DNA of 64,000 bases from contig NZ_JARGNA010000006.1 in the NCBI RefSeq assembly GCF_030167905.1, forward strand, positions 62,001-126,000, written 5' to 3'. The position numbers and the translations under genes were made by a program. The notes beneath the pieces are model-generated. The model was not told the DNA's origin and made no database searches. It worked only from the letters and a program-made list of their open reading frames with translations. Shown piece by piece: positions 14,027-23,155 of the stretch (its first letter is position 1; the number at the start of each line of letters is the position of its first letter). Origin of the DNA: Flavobacterium terrisoli. GTDB lineage: Bacteria; Bacteroidota; Bacteroidia; Flavobacteriales; Flavobacteriaceae.

Positions 14027-14788
14027 TTATATTCCCGTTGCTGAGGTTAAAGCCAATTGTCCTGTACCGACAGGAATGCTGAATTTCAATAGAGCAGGAA
14101 TTTTTTTAGCATCGGCAGTCAGCCAAATCAGGTTTTTATCTTTTCCACGCAGCGCATCAGTTTTGGCGCCAATCGATAATTTATAACATTCTTTTTTGCC
14201 CAAGTTTCCTGCATTAACTGTTTCTTTTCCCATGTATTTCAACGTCACCGGAATTTGTTTTTCGTCGAAGACAATCATTAACGATTGCGTTTGTCCCACT
14301 TTGAATTTGCTGAAATCCATCGTTCTTACTTTGTACAAAAGCGAAATTACATCTTGTGTAGAACTGCCAATGGTAAAGGTTTTTTGGGTTTCAGGCTTCT
14401 TTCTTTTCTTCACCGTACTGTTTACCGTATTGCCTTTGAAAACATATTTTTCCTTTTTGGTATAACCGCCTTCGTCTATGCTTCTCTTGTATAAACTTGG
14501 TTTCAGATTCGCAGGATTGACATACGATTCATAGATATCCCTGATTTTGAAAAAGGAATCCCATTTGCTGTAAGTCGTCAGTTCACAATTCAAATGCAGA
14601 TACGAGTTTTTGGCGGTTGCAACCGTTTCGGTACTCATGGTAACCTGTGCCAATTGTGTCATCAAACCGCTCATATTATAAGAGCCGGCAAAAACCAAAT
14701 TTTCTCCGGGTTTGATGGTTTGACTGTATGTTGAAGTGACCGAACTTAAGATGAAAACGGCACTCAGTATAAAAAGAATTCTCTTCAT
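14027..14788 (-). CDS. DUF3108 exported protein
   Basis: 253 residues with a signal peptide (about 1-22, MKRILFILSAVFILSSVTSTYSQ). The rest is beta-rich, with the GENLVFAGSYNMSGLM opening and VGQTQSLMIVFDEKQIPVTLKYMGKE central part usual for DUF3108 proteins. Probably periplasmic; function unknown. Upstream of and close to the small membrane protein gene. Confidence 0.82.
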   Translation of the reverse strand: MKRILFILSAVFILSSVTSTYSQTIKPGENLVFAGSYNMSGLMTQLAQVTMSTETVATAKNSYLHLNCELTTYSKWDSFFKIRDIYESYVNPANLKPSLYKRSIDEGGYTKKEKYVFKGNTVNSTVKKRKKPETQKTFTIGSSTQDVISLLYKVRTMDFSKFKVGQTQSLMIVFDEKQIPVTLKYMGKETVNAGNLGKKECYKLSIGAKTDALRGKDKNLIWLTADAKKIPALLKFSIPVGTGQLALTSATGI

Positions 14789-14805
14789 AATGGAAAATTA
14801 AGGTG

Positions 14806-14813
14806 CAAATATA
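14806..14813 (-). promoter_or_regulatory. -7 element of the DUF3108 gene
   Basis: TATATTTG on the minus strand, 18 bases before the ATG; a TTTG lies 23 bases further upstream. Confidence 0.6.
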
Positions 14814-14879
14814 AAATTTTAAAAAAGGTAAGCGACCAAAAGAAAAGTGAAATTTCTTTATTGCTAACAAGATAACGGA

Positions 14880-14887
14880 TAAATTTG
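14880..14887 (+). promoter_or_regulatory. -7 element of the DUF423 gene
   Basis: TAAATTTG, with a TTG 17 bases upstream. 25 bases before the ATG at 14913. Confidence 0.6.
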
Positions 14888-14912
14888 CCAATTAGTATTC
14901 AAATCAAAAACA

Positions 14913-15299
14913 ATGGAAAGAAAAATAACTACTGCAGCTGTCGTAATGGGAATGACAGCCATCATTTTAGGAGCTTTTGGCGCTCACGCCTTAAAAAAAC
15001 ATTTGACCGTTGCCGAGCTCGTAACTTTTGAAACCGGTGTTAAATATCAGATGTATCATGCGCTGTTTTTGTTGTTTTTGGGACTGACTTCCCTGACGAC
15101 TGAAAAAGCCAAAAAAACCATCTTTCAGTTGGTGATTTTTGGGGTAATTTTCTTCTCAGGTTCGATTTATTTGTTGGCCACCAAAACGATAATCGGAATT
15201 GATTTCAAACCTTTGGGAATTTTAACACCTGTCGGCGGAACCTTATTAATACTGGGATGGGCTATTTTGTTGTGGAATATTCTGAAAGATAAAAGATAA
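14913..15299 (+). CDS. DUF423 membrane protein (YgdD-like)
   Basis: 128 residues, four hydrophobic helices. The AFGAHALKKHL motif (about 22-32) after TM1 is the hallmark of DUF423, and the GTLLILGWAIL helix is near the C-terminus. Inner membrane protein of unknown function. Own promoter; followed by pckA 81 bases on. Confidence 0.9.
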   Translation: MERKITTAAVVMGMTAIILGAFGAHALKKHLTVAELVTFETGVKYQMYHALFLLFLGLTSLTTEKAKKTIFQLVIFGVIFFSGSIYLLATKTIIGIDFKPLGILTPVGGTLLILGWAILLWNILKDKR

Positions 15300-15337
15300 T
15301 ATTTTAATAAAAAAAATAGTTTCTAAAATTTAATTTT

Positions 15338-15345
15338 TACCTTTG
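15338..15345 (+). promoter_or_regulatory. -7 element of the pckA promoter
   Basis: TACCTTTG, 35 bases before the ATG at 15381. Confidence 0.65.
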
Positions 15346-15380
15346 TCGCCTGATTCATAATACAACACAAACAAAATTTT

Positions 15381-17006
15381 ATGGAGAACTACGCTCAAAT
15401 TACGAAATCGATTTCGTTAGAAAAATACGGAATCAAAAACGTTAACGAAATCATCCACAATCCTTCTTTCGAAAAATTATACAATGACGAGTTAAATCCA
15501 AATTTAGAAGGTTACGAAAAAGGTCAACTGACAGAACTTGGAGCGGTAAATGTAATGACCGGTGTTTTTACCGGAAGATCACCAAAAGACAAATACATAG
15601 TTAAAGACAATATCACCGAAAACAGCATTTGGTGGACTTCAGACAAAGCGGTTAATGACAACAAACCGATCAATCAAAACACTTGGGAAGCTTTAAAAGA
15701 AACTACAGTTGACCAACTTTCAGGGAAAAAATTATATGTGGTAGATGCTTTTTGCGGTGCCAACGAAAATACGAGATTAAAAGTACGCTTCATTATGGAA
15801 GTGGCTTGGCAGGCGCATTTTGTGACCAATATGTTTATCCGTCCGACGGTAGAGGAATTGGCCAATTTTGGTGAGCCGGATTTCATCGTGATGAACGGTT
15901 CCAAAACTTCTTTCAAAGATTACGCCGCTCACGGATTGAATTCAGAGGTTTATGTGGCTTTCAACCTGACTGAGAAAATGCAGTTGATTGGCGGAACCTG
16001 GTATGGTGGCGAAATGAAAAAAGGAATGTTCGCGATGATGAACTACTACTTGCCATTACAAGGAATTGCCTCTATGCACTGTTCGGCCAATAAAGGAGCA
16101 GCTGGTGATGTTGCGGTTTTCTTTGGTCTTTCAGGAACAGGGAAAACAACCTTATCTACAGATCCAAAACGTGAATTAATCGGTGACGATGAGCATGGTT
16201 GGGACAATGAAGGGGTCTTCAATTTTGAAGGCGGATGTTATGCCAAAACCATTGATTTAAGTGCAGCCAACGAACCGGATATTTATGCCGCTATCAAACG
16301 CGATGCCTTATTGGAAAATGTAACGGTTGATGCTGACGGTGTAATTGATTTCAAAGATGGTTCGGTAACCCAAAACACCCGTGTTTCTTACCCGATTCAT
16401 CATATTCATAATATTGTAAAACCGGTTTCCAAAGCAGGTCATGCCAATAAAGTGATCTTCTTAACCGCAGATGCTTTTGGCGTAATGCCGCCGGTTTCCA
16501 AATTGACTCCGGAACAAACACAATACTACTTCCTTTCAGGATTTACAGCTAAGTTGGCTGGGACAGAAAGAGGTGTGACTCAGCCAGAGCCAACCTTCTC
16601 AGCGTGTTTCGGAAAAGCATTCTTAACCTTGCATCCAACAAAATACGGAGAAGAATTGGTAAAGAAAATGGAAGAGCACAAAGCAACGGCTTATATGGTA
16701 AACACCGGTTGGAACGGAACAGGAAAACGAATTTCGATTAAAGATACCCGTGCGATTATTGACGCTATTTTAGATGGTTCGATTGAAAAAGCCGATTCTA
16801 AAGTAATTCCGGTTTTCAACCTTGAAGTGCCAACGTCTTTGCATGATGTTAATCCAGCGATTTTAGATCCTAGAGATACTTATACTGATGCAGCAGATTG
16901 GAATGCAAAAGCAACCGATTTGGCGTCAAGATTCATTAAAAATTTTGCACAGTATACCGATAATGAACAAGGGCAAAGCTTGGTAAAAGCAGGGCCACAG
17001 GTATAA
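15381..17006 (+). CDS. pckA: Phosphoenolpyruvate carboxykinase (ATP)
   Basis: Converts oxaloacetate and ATP to PEP, ADP and CO2, the entry to gluconeogenesis (in some anaplerotic settings it runs in reverse). 541 residues, full length. The ATP-type Walker A loop [11 protein letters not shown] is at about 247-257, followed by the metal-binding [19 protein letters not shown] near residue 56 is the substrate loop. ATG start at 15381. Single gene with its own promoter and terminator. Confidence 0.98.
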   Translation: MENYAQITKSISLEKYGIKNVNEIIHNPSFEKLYNDELNPNLEGYEKGQLTELGAVNVMTGVFTGRSPKDKYIVKDNITENSIWWTSDKAVNDNKPINQNTWEALKETTVDQLSGKKLYVVDAFCGANENTRLKVRFIMEVAWQAHFVTNMFIRPTVEELANFGEPDFIVMNGSKTSFKDYAAHGLNSEVYVAFNLTEKMQLIGGTWYGGEMKKGMFAMMNYYLPLQGIASMHCSANKGAAGDVAVFFGLSGTGKTTLSTDPKRELIGDDEHGWDNEGVFNFEGGCYAKTIDLSAANEPDIYAAIKRDALLENVTVDADGVIDFKDGSVTQNTRVSYPIHHIHNIVKPVSKAGHANKVIFLTADAFGVMPPVSKLTPEQTQYYFLSGFTAKLAGTERGVTQPEPTFSACFGKAFLTLHPTKYGEELVKKMEEHKATAYMVNTGWNGTGKRISIKDTRAIIDAILDGSIEKADSKVIPVFNLEVPTSLHDVNPAILDPRDTYTDAADWNAKATDLASRFIKNFAQYTDNEQGQSLVKAGPQV

Positions 17007-17042
17007 AAAACTAACTAAACCTAACCTAACCAGTTGAGAAAT

Positions 17043-17066
17043 CCCGCTTTATGGCGGGTTTTTTTA
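17043..17066 (+). terminator. Terminator of pckA
   Basis: CCCGC (17043-17047) / GCGGG (17054-17058) with a 6-nt loop and a run of seven or more Ts. Confidence 0.85.
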
Positions 17067-17067
17067 T

Positions 17068-19050
17068 TTAGAATTTGGCCTTCGCCAAATAGGTTTCGAA
17101 ATCAACATTATTCTTCTTGGCATCAAAGAACAATTGGAGCAATGCTTCTTTGGTTGTCACATTTTTAACCAAATTGTTAACCACAGTTTTATCGGTAGCC
17201 GTCTTGAGATAGGTATTGATTTTTTGGTTGAGTATAGGAACCAAATAGGTTTTATACTTTGGATTTGGCGAAGTAACATCAACTTCATTAATGATGGAAT
17301 ATGCTTTGTCATATTCTTTTTTATTGAAATATAAAGCAGCCAGATTGAGTTTGGCTTCATCAAAATTATTGGAGATTTTCAAAGCTTCATTAAACAAAGC
17401 CACCGCTTCATCCATTTTGCCGGTAGCTTGATAAGTACTGGCGAGATTGGTTATCACCTGAATGTTATAGGGCGTTAGTTGATACGCTTTTTCAAAGCAG
17501 GCTTGACTTTCCTCGATTCTGCCTTCATTAAAATGGGCAATGCCTTCATACCAGGTTAGTGGCATCGATGTATTATCCAATCGGTAAAAATAATTGTCTG
17601 CTTTTTGGGCTTCATAAATAATTTCGCTTTGGTTTTTATCGGCTTTGGCGGCATACATTTTTACAGCATGGTGTTCACCACTAAATCGATAAAAGGAAAC
17701 TAAAAAGGAATAACCAATTGGAATCAACAGTGCAAAAAACAACAATTTGTGTTTCTTATCAGTATTCGGAATGGTTTTTAAATAGGCTGAAGCCACAATC
17801 GCAAAAAGCAGCATTACGATAACCTGATGCTCGATTCTTTCATAAGGGAAATCAAAAAAGGAAATAAGCAGATAACCAATTAAGGCGCTAAGAATAAAGA
17901 AGAATTTCCATTTCTCATGAGAGGATGTTGCCTGTCTTATCAATGAATATGATTGGTAGAAAATCACGCCAAAGAGAATTAGATAAGCCAGCAATCCAAG
18001 AATTCCCGTTTCACAAAGTATCCAGATAAAATCGTTGTGTGGCCGTTGCAAAGTGCTTTCGCCATTTACGATGCCATATTCGGTGAAATTGTTAAAGCCA
18101 TATTTCGGAAATTGAATTTGCCAGTTGCCAATGCCGACGCCAAGTAAAGGATGTTCCTTTGACATTTGCATTGAGTTTTTCCAGAACAAGATTCGGCTTT
18201 CAAGCGTTTTTGAGTCGGATAATCGATAAAGGTATTGTTGTGTGATATCGGTTGATGAGGATTGCAGATTGGCAATTTTACTTTCGAAATAGAATTTGTA
18301 TGATGCCAATGCAACCAACAGTAATGCGATTCCGGAAACCAGAAAATAGCGTTTTTTAATCGCAAAACGTTGTTTGATTTTATAGCAAACCAATAGGGCA
18401 AAGAAAACGAAACAGGCAATCAAAACGACTCTGGTTCTGATGGTGACTAACACAAATAATGTTGAAAGCAACGCAGCAAAAGACAAAAATCCCACTGCTT
18501 TTTTAGCTTGCTGTAATCCTATGCAATAAAACGGGATGCAGAGGAAAAGTATAGAAGACAATAGGTTTTTATTGGCTGCACTTCCTTTGATGGTTTCAAT
18601 TTGCCTGAGCAGATGTTGGCCTTTTTGTGCCTTTTCAATGATGTCGAAAAAAGAGAATGATATCGAAATGAGGCCAAAAAGAATGGCGGCCAAAACGATT
18701 TGATTCAATCGGATAATATTGTTGTAAAACAGAATGCTGGTAATCACAAAAAACGAAAACACTACCGCGAGTTTGGAAAAAACGGTATGGCTTTCACCGA
18801 CTATCGAGGACTGGAAAAAGGAGATAAAATTGAAAAACAAAAACCCGGTAACGGCATAGATAATGGGTGTTTTGAAATTGAAGCGTATCTCTTTTTTTTG
18901 GAAAATCAGAAGCCCAACCACCAGGAAAAGAAAAACCGTGAGCAGTATTTGTCGGGGAACCAAAACCGGATCAATGATGGTGTTGAAAAAAACTAAGGGC
19001 AATAACAGTAAAAATCCAAAATATAACTTTTCAATTCCTTTTTCGCCCAT
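17068..19050 (-). CDS. O-antigen ligase-like membrane protein with C-terminal TPR repeats
   Basis: About ten hydrophobic segments in the first ~450 residues, with the Wzy_C/WaaL-type loop motif RPHNDFIWILCETGILGLLAYL. A soluble tail of ~200 residues follows, with tetratricopeptide repeats (ACFEKAYQLTPYNIQVITNLA; ALFNEALKISNNFDEAKLNLA). Such proteins polymerise or ligate glycans at the periplasmic face; the true substrate is unknown. I start it at ATG 19050 (MGEKGIEKLYFG, 660 residues): the longer frame's ATG at 19083 lies upstream of the -7 element at 19071-19078. Confidence 0.85.
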   Translation of the reverse strand: MGEKGIEKLYFGFLLLLPLVFFNTIIDPVLVPRQILLTVFLFLVVGLLIFQKKEIRFNFKTPIIYAVTGFLFFNFISFFQSSIVGESHTVFSKLAVVFSFFVITSILFYNNIIRLNQIVLAAILFGLISISFSFFDIIEKAQKGQHLLRQIETIKGSAANKNLLSSILFLCIPFYCIGLQQAKKAVGFLSFAALLSTLFVLVTIRTRVVLIACFVFFALLVCYKIKQRFAIKKRYFLVSGIALLLVALASYKFYFESKIANLQSSSTDITQQYLYRLSDSKTLESRILFWKNSMQMSKEHPLLGVGIGNWQIQFPKYGFNNFTEYGIVNGESTLQRPHNDFIWILCETGILGLLAYLILFGVIFYQSYSLIRQATSSHEKWKFFFILSALIGYLLISFFDFPYERIEHQVIVMLLFAIVASAYLKTIPNTDKKHKLLFFALLIPIGYSFLVSFYRFSGEHHAVKMYAAKADKNQSEIIYEAQKADNYFYRLDNTSMPLTWYEGIAHFNEGRIEESQACFEKAYQLTPYNIQVITNLASTYQATGKMDEAVALFNEALKISNNFDEAKLNLAALYFNKKEYDKAYSIINEVDVTSPNPKYKTYLVPILNQKINTYLKTATDKTVVNNLVKNVTTKEALLQLFFDAKKNNVDFETYLAKAKF

Positions 19051-19070
19051 AATGATTTGTTTTAGCCTTT

Positions 19071-19078
19071 CAAAAATA
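19071..19078 (-). promoter_or_regulatory. -7 element of the O-antigen ligase/TPR gene
   Basis: TATTTTTG on the minus strand, 20 bases before the ATG at 19050; it makes a start at 19083 unlikely. Confidence 0.6.
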
Positions 19079-19092
19079 AACATTATTACATA

Positions 19093-19129
19093 AAAAAAGT
19101 CCTGCTAATGAACTTAACAGGACTTTTTT
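19093..19129 (-). terminator. Terminator of hemD
   Basis: 12-bp stem AAAAAAGTCCTG (19093-19104) / CAGGACTTTTTT (19118-19129), 13-nt loop, T-run on the minus strand. Confidence 0.85.
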
Positions 19130-19147
19130 GTGGATATATTTTAAAAT

Positions 19148-19906
19148 CTATTTTCCTTTATTGGCGTCAGCGATATATTTTTCCAAAGCCATCGTCATCG
19201 AAGGTGTTTCCGGTGTTGGTGCTAAAATATCAATTCGCAATCCATGTTCCAAAGCTTCTTTTTGTGTAGTACTTCCAAAAACAGCAATACGTGTATTGTT
19301 TTGTTGGAAATCAGGGAAGTTTTTGAACAAGGATTTGATTCCGGTTGGGCTAAAGAAAGCCAAAACATCATAATAAACATCTGCCAAATCAGACAAATCA
19401 CTCATTACGGTTTTGTAAAAAGTGGCTTGTGTCCAATCCACCTTTAAATTGTTCAGTGTTTGTGGCACGTCATAATTCAACTGGTCTGAAGCCGGCAACA
19501 AGAATTTTTCTTCTTTGTATTTTTTAATCAGTGGAGATAAATCAACGAAGTCTTTTTGACCTACATAGATTTTGCGTTTTCTGTACACTACATATTTCTG
19601 CAGGTAAAAAGCAATCGCTTCTGATTGACAGAAATATTTCAAATCTTCAGGAACTTTATAACGCATTTCTTCTGCCACTCTAAAGAAGTGATCCACAGAA
19701 TTTCTACTCGTCAGGATTATGGCCGTATAGTTGTTGAGGTCAATTTTTTGAGCTCTAACGTCTTTAGCACTAACTCCTTCTACATGTATAAAAGAGCGGA
19801 AATCAACTTTTACCTTGTGCTTTTGTTGTAGTTCAAAATAAGGAGAATTCTCTACCTTGGGTTCTGGCTGTGACACCAAAATTGTTTTCACTTTCAAATT
19901 TGACAT
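19148..19906 (-). CDS. hemD: Uroporphyrinogen-III synthase
   Basis: Cyclises hydroxymethylbilane to uroporphyrinogen III in haem synthesis. The 252-residue product has the two-lobed HemD layout: an N-terminal VKTILVSQPEP strand, YTAIILTSRNSVDHFF (about 78-93) in lobe 1, and VLAFFSPTGIKSLFKNF plus IAVFGSTTQKEALEHG in lobe 2. HemD sequences diverge strongly, but these SRN and FSPTG/GSTT elements are typical. Starts at ATG 19906, 2 bases after the DUF4271 stop, so it is cotranscribed with it. Confidence 0.92.
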   Translation of the reverse strand: MSNLKVKTILVSQPEPKVENSPYFELQQKHKVKVDFRSFIHVEGVSAKDVRAQKIDLNNYTAIILTSRNSVDHFFRVAEEMRYKVPEDLKYFCQSEAIAFYLQKYVVYRKRKIYVGQKDFVDLSPLIKKYKEEKFLLPASDQLNYDVPQTLNNLKVDWTQATFYKTVMSDLSDLADVYYDVLAFFSPTGIKSLFKNFPDFQQNNTRIAVFGSTTQKEALEHGLRIDILAPTPETPSMTMALEKYIADANKGK

Positions 19907-19908
19907 TC

Positions 19909-20583
19909 TTAATGTGCTGAATTTTTTGTAATCAAATAATATATAAAATAGTACGGTGCTATTTCAAGTGCGCAAAGATACAAAATAAAATAAAACAACT
20001 TCCCGATGATTAAGTTTTGATAAATCTTCAAAGAAACCAGATAAGCCAGCAGGTTTATTATTAAAATCACAGCAATAACGCAATAAATAAAAAGATTTGA
20101 TGAGATATCGTTATAATACAGATAGATGTTTATCGGTAATAACAACAAACTGATAAACGTTCTGTAGCTAACTTTTTGTAAATTGAATTGTTCTATGAAT
20201 TCTTCAATGTTAAAAGTGGCCGCTATGATTTTTTCGATTAGGAATTTGGAAAGGATAAAAACACCAATGAAAGTAAAAATCCGAATAAAGAGTATCCAAT
20301 CTGTTTTGGAAACATAACCAAAGTGGCTCAGTATTAATTGGATAAAAAAGGAGAAGGAAATAATCTGAACGATAAATAAAAGTATGGTAAAACCACTCAT
20401 CAAATGAGAAGTATCCTTATAGACCTTGATGTATTTATCCGAAACTAAAATCTTGAGAAAATCATTAAATCTGGTCTCAAAGGCAGTTCGGGTAATGGCA
20501 ATTAAAGCAAACGAAAAAACAAAAAGATAGGTTGCCCAATCTTTGGCTTCTAAAACTCTCGGCTCTAAAACAGTTTCTATCAT
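19909..20583 (-). CDS. DUF4271 membrane protein
   Basis: 224 residues with five to six hydrophobic helices; the N-terminal part EPRVLEAKDWATYLFVFSFALIAITR is the usual DUF4271 opening. Function unknown; commonly encoded directly upstream of hemD in Flavobacteria, as here. The only promoter-like element (20592-20599) is so close to the ATG that the mRNA leader would be only a few bases. Confidence 0.85.
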   Translation of the reverse strand: MIETVLEPRVLEAKDWATYLFVFSFALIAITRTAFETRFNDFLKILVSDKYIKVYKDTSHLMSGFTILLFIVQIISFSFFIQLILSHFGYVSKTDWILFIRIFTFIGVFILSKFLIEKIIAATFNIEEFIEQFNLQKVSYRTFISLLLLPINIYLYYNDISSNLFIYCVIAVILIINLLAYLVSLKIYQNLIIGKLFYFILYLCALEIAPYYFIYYLITKNSAH

Positions 20584-20591
20584 AATCCCGA

Positions 20592-20599
20592 CAAAATTA
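20592..20599 (-). promoter_or_regulatory. -7 element almost touching the DUF4271 start
   Basis: TAATTTTG on the minus strand. Its last base is 9 bases from the A of the ATG, implying a nearly leaderless transcript. Confidence 0.5.
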
Positions 20600-20657
20600 C
20601 TTTTTTTATTTGTTAAATTATTATATAATTATTAAGATTCTGCTCTGATAAAAAGTT

Positions 20658-20665
20658 TATTTTTG
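20658..20665 (+). promoter_or_regulatory. -7 element of the polyprenol-phosphate mannosyltransferase gene
   Basis: TATTTTTG, 24 bases before the ATG at 20689. Confidence 0.6.
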
Positions 20666-20688
20666 CAACCTAGTATGACTATATCTTT

Positions 20689-21414
20689 ATGAGCGACGGC
20701 ATTGTAATTATTCCTACCTATAACGAAATTGAGAACATCGAAAGTATCATTCGGGCTGTTTTTGCTTTACCAAAAAAGTTTCACATTTTAATCGTTGATG
20801 ACAATTCACCCGATAAAACCGCAGACAAGGTAATCGAATTGCAGCAGGAATTTGGCAATCAATTGTTTTTATCCATCAGAAAGAAAAAGTCAGGTTTGGG
20901 AACGGCTTATGTCCATGGATTCAAATGGGCTTTGAAAAATGAGTACAAATACATTTTCGAAATGGATGCCGATTTCTCCCATAACCCAAATGACCTGGAA
21001 AAATTATACGCTGCCTGTCATGATGAAGGCGCCGATTTAGCCATTGGTTCGCGTTATGTGACGGGTGTAAATGTGGTGAATTGGCCGTTGAGCAGAGTGT
21101 TGTTGTCTTATTTTGCGTCTGTTTATGTGCGAATGATCACCGGAATGAAAATCATGGATGCGACCGCCGGATTTATTTGTTACCGAAGAGAAGTATTGGA
21201 AAAAGTAAATTTGAATGCCATCAAGTTTATTGGCTATGCGTTCCAAATCGAAATGAAATACAGGGCATTTGCCAAGAATTTCAACATACAGGAAGTGCCG
21301 GTTATTTTTACCGACAGGACCAAAGGACAATCCAAAATGAGTGGCGCCATTATCAAGGAAGCCATTTTTGGAGTGATTTCACTCCGATTCAGAAAGTTTT
21401 TAAACCGATTATAA
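20689..21414 (+). CDS. Polyprenol monophosphomannose synthase-like glycosyltransferase (GT2)
   Basis: 241 residues, a GT-A enzyme of the DPM1 type that would move a sugar from a nucleotide donor to a polyprenyl phosphate. Visible motifs are IIPTYNEIENIESII (about 5-19), VDDNSPDKTAD (about 37-47), and the metal-binding EMDADFSHNP (about 91-100). There is no C-terminal TM pair, so it is a soluble or peripheral form. First gene of a run with pyrC and a DUF4296 lipoprotein. Confidence 0.92.
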   Translation: MSDGIVIIPTYNEIENIESIIRAVFALPKKFHILIVDDNSPDKTADKVIELQQEFGNQLFLSIRKKKSGLGTAYVHGFKWALKNEYKYIFEMDADFSHNPNDLEKLYAACHDEGADLAIGSRYVTGVNVVNWPLSRVLLSYFASVYVRMITGMKIMDATAGFICYRREVLEKVNLNAIKFIGYAFQIEMKYRAFAKNFNIQEVPVIFTDRTKGQSKMSGAIIKEAIFGVISLRFRKFLNRL

Positions 21415-21426
21415 AATACCCAAAAA

Positions 21427-22767
21427 ATGAATACCGTTTTAATTAAGAATGCCAAAATTGTAAATGAAGGAACCATTTTTGAAGGCGATGTTTTGATTGA
21501 AAACGAATTTATTGTTGAAATTGCCGACAGCATCAGTCCAAAATCAGCCAGTTGCAAAATCATCGATGCCGAAGGAAGCTATTTGATTCCGGGTGCGATT
21601 GATGACCAAGTGCATTTTCGCGAGCCGGGACTAACCCATAAAGGCAATATCGCTTCCGAAAGCCGTGCCGCTGTTGCCGGTGGAATCACCTCATTTATTG
21701 AGCAGCCGAATACGGTTCCAAATGCTGTTACCCAAGAATTGTTAGAAGACAAATATCAAATAGCCGCGAAAACATCGTATGCGAATTATTCGTTTATGAT
21801 GGGCGGAACCAATGACAATTTGGAGGAAGTATTGAAAACCAATCCGAAGAACGTAGCCGGAATCAAATTGTTTCTCGGTTCGTCAACCGGGAATATGCTG
21901 GTCGATAATCAGGAAACCTTAGAGAAAATATTTTCATCCACCAAAATGCTGATTGCGGTTCATTGTGAAGATGAAGCGACGATCAAAGCCAATTTGGAAC
22001 GATATAAATTACAGTTTGGCGAAGACATTCCTGTCGAATGCCATCACTTAATCAGAAGTGAAGAAGCTTGTTATCTTTCGTCTTCCAAAGCCATTGAACT
22101 GGCTAAGAAAACCGGAGCGAGATTACACGTTTTTCACCTTTCGACCGCTAAGGAAATGGATTTGTTTACCAATAAAATTCCATTGGAGGAAAAGCAAATC
22201 ACAGCCGAAGTTTGTGTCCATCACTTATGGTTTTCGGATGCAGATTATAAAACCAAAGGCAATTTGATCAAATGGAATCCGGCAGTAAAAACAGCCAATG
22301 ACAGAGAAGCTTTGTGGAAAGCTTTGTTGGATGACAGAATTGATGTGATTGCAACTGATCATGCGCCACATACGTTGGAAGAGAAAAGCCAAAGTTATTT
22401 AAAAGCACCATCTGGCGGGCCGTTAGTCCAACATGCAGTCGTGGCTATGTTTGAAGCGCATCATCAGGGAAAAATTTCGATTGAAAAAATCGTAGAAAAA
22501 ATGTGCCACAATCCGGCGAAGATTTTTAAGATTGAAAAGCGCGGTTTTATCAGAGAAGGTTATTATGCCGATTTGGCGATTGTCGATGCAAGTTTGCCTT
22601 GGAATGTGAAAAAGGAAAATATTTTGGCCAAATGTGGTTGGTCACCGTTTGAAGGTTATACTTTTAAATCGAGAATTACCCATACTTTTGTCAATGGAGA
22701 ATTGGTTTATAAAAACTTTAAGGTAAGTGAAATACCTGTTGGGAAACGATTGTTGTTTGATAGATAA
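21427..22767 (+). CDS. pyrC: Dihydroorotase
   Basis: Third step of pyrimidine synthesis, closing carbamoyl-aspartate to dihydroorotate. 446 residues, the long type-I (PyrC/allantoinase-like) form. Metal-binding HxH is in IDDQVHFREPG (about 58-68), the carbamylated-lysine region in AGIKLFLGSS, later histidines in VHCED and HVFHLST, and the last metal Asp in IATDHAPHT. ATG at 21427, 12 bases after the upstream stop. Confidence 0.96.
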   Translation: MNTVLIKNAKIVNEGTIFEGDVLIENEFIVEIADSISPKSASCKIIDAEGSYLIPGAIDDQVHFREPGLTHKGNIASESRAAVAGGITSFIEQPNTVPNAVTQELLEDKYQIAAKTSYANYSFMMGGTNDNLEEVLKTNPKNVAGIKLFLGSSTGNMLVDNQETLEKIFSSTKMLIAVHCEDEATIKANLERYKLQFGEDIPVECHHLIRSEEACYLSSSKAIELAKKTGARLHVFHLSTAKEMDLFTNKIPLEEKQITAEVCVHHLWFSDADYKTKGNLIKWNPAVKTANDREALWKALLDDRIDVIATDHAPHTLEEKSQSYLKAPSGGPLVQHAVVAMFEAHHQGKISIEKIVEKMCHNPAKIFKIEKRGFIREGYYADLAIVDASLPWNVKKENILAKCGWSPFEGYTFKSRITHTFVNGELVYKNFKVSEIPVGKRLLFDR

Positions 22768-22777
22768 AAATAGTGGT

Positions 22778-23155
22778 ATGAAGAGAATAGTTTTAATTGG
22801 TTTGCTGCTTTCATTGATTAGTTGCAACGATGCGGTTGAGAAACCCAAAAACCTGATTGAAAAAGACAAAATGATTGACATTTTGTACGATATCTCATTG
22901 CTTGAAGCGATCAAAACCCAAAATATAGACGGAGGAATCAGCAATAAAGAGGCTAATGAATACCTCTTTGAAAAATACAAAATCGACAGTACTCAATTAG
23001 CAGAAAGCAATAAGTATTACGCTTCTGATGTTGATGAATATAAAAAGATGTTTGGTGAAGTCAAAAGCAGGTTAGAAAAACAAACCAAAAAAATGGAAGG
23101 AAATGCAGCACCGAAAAATGAAATGCCAAATCCGGACACGCCGCAGGTACAGTAA
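22778..23155 (+). CDS. DUF4296 lipoprotein
   Basis: 125 residues from the ATG at 22778. The lipobox LLSLISC puts the lipidated cysteine near residue 16; a longer frame from 22727 overlaps pyrC and would hide the signal peptide. The domain has the DUF4296 pattern MIDILYDISLLEAIK and YASDVDEYKKMF. Function unknown. It usually follows pyrC in Flavobacteria. Its stop codon abuts the stop of the convergent epimerase with no gap. Confidence 0.85.
   Translation: MKRIVLIGLLLSLISCNDAVEKPKNLIEKDKMIDILYDISLLEAIKTQNIDGGISNKEANEYLFEKYKIDSTQLAESNKYYASDVDEYKKMFGEVKSRLEKQTKKMEGNAAPKNEMPNPDTPQVQ

Noticed and set aside
22727..22777. Start of the DUF4296 protein inside pyrC
   Set aside because: The lipoprotein signal begins at 22778; the upstream part would remove a normal lipobox position.
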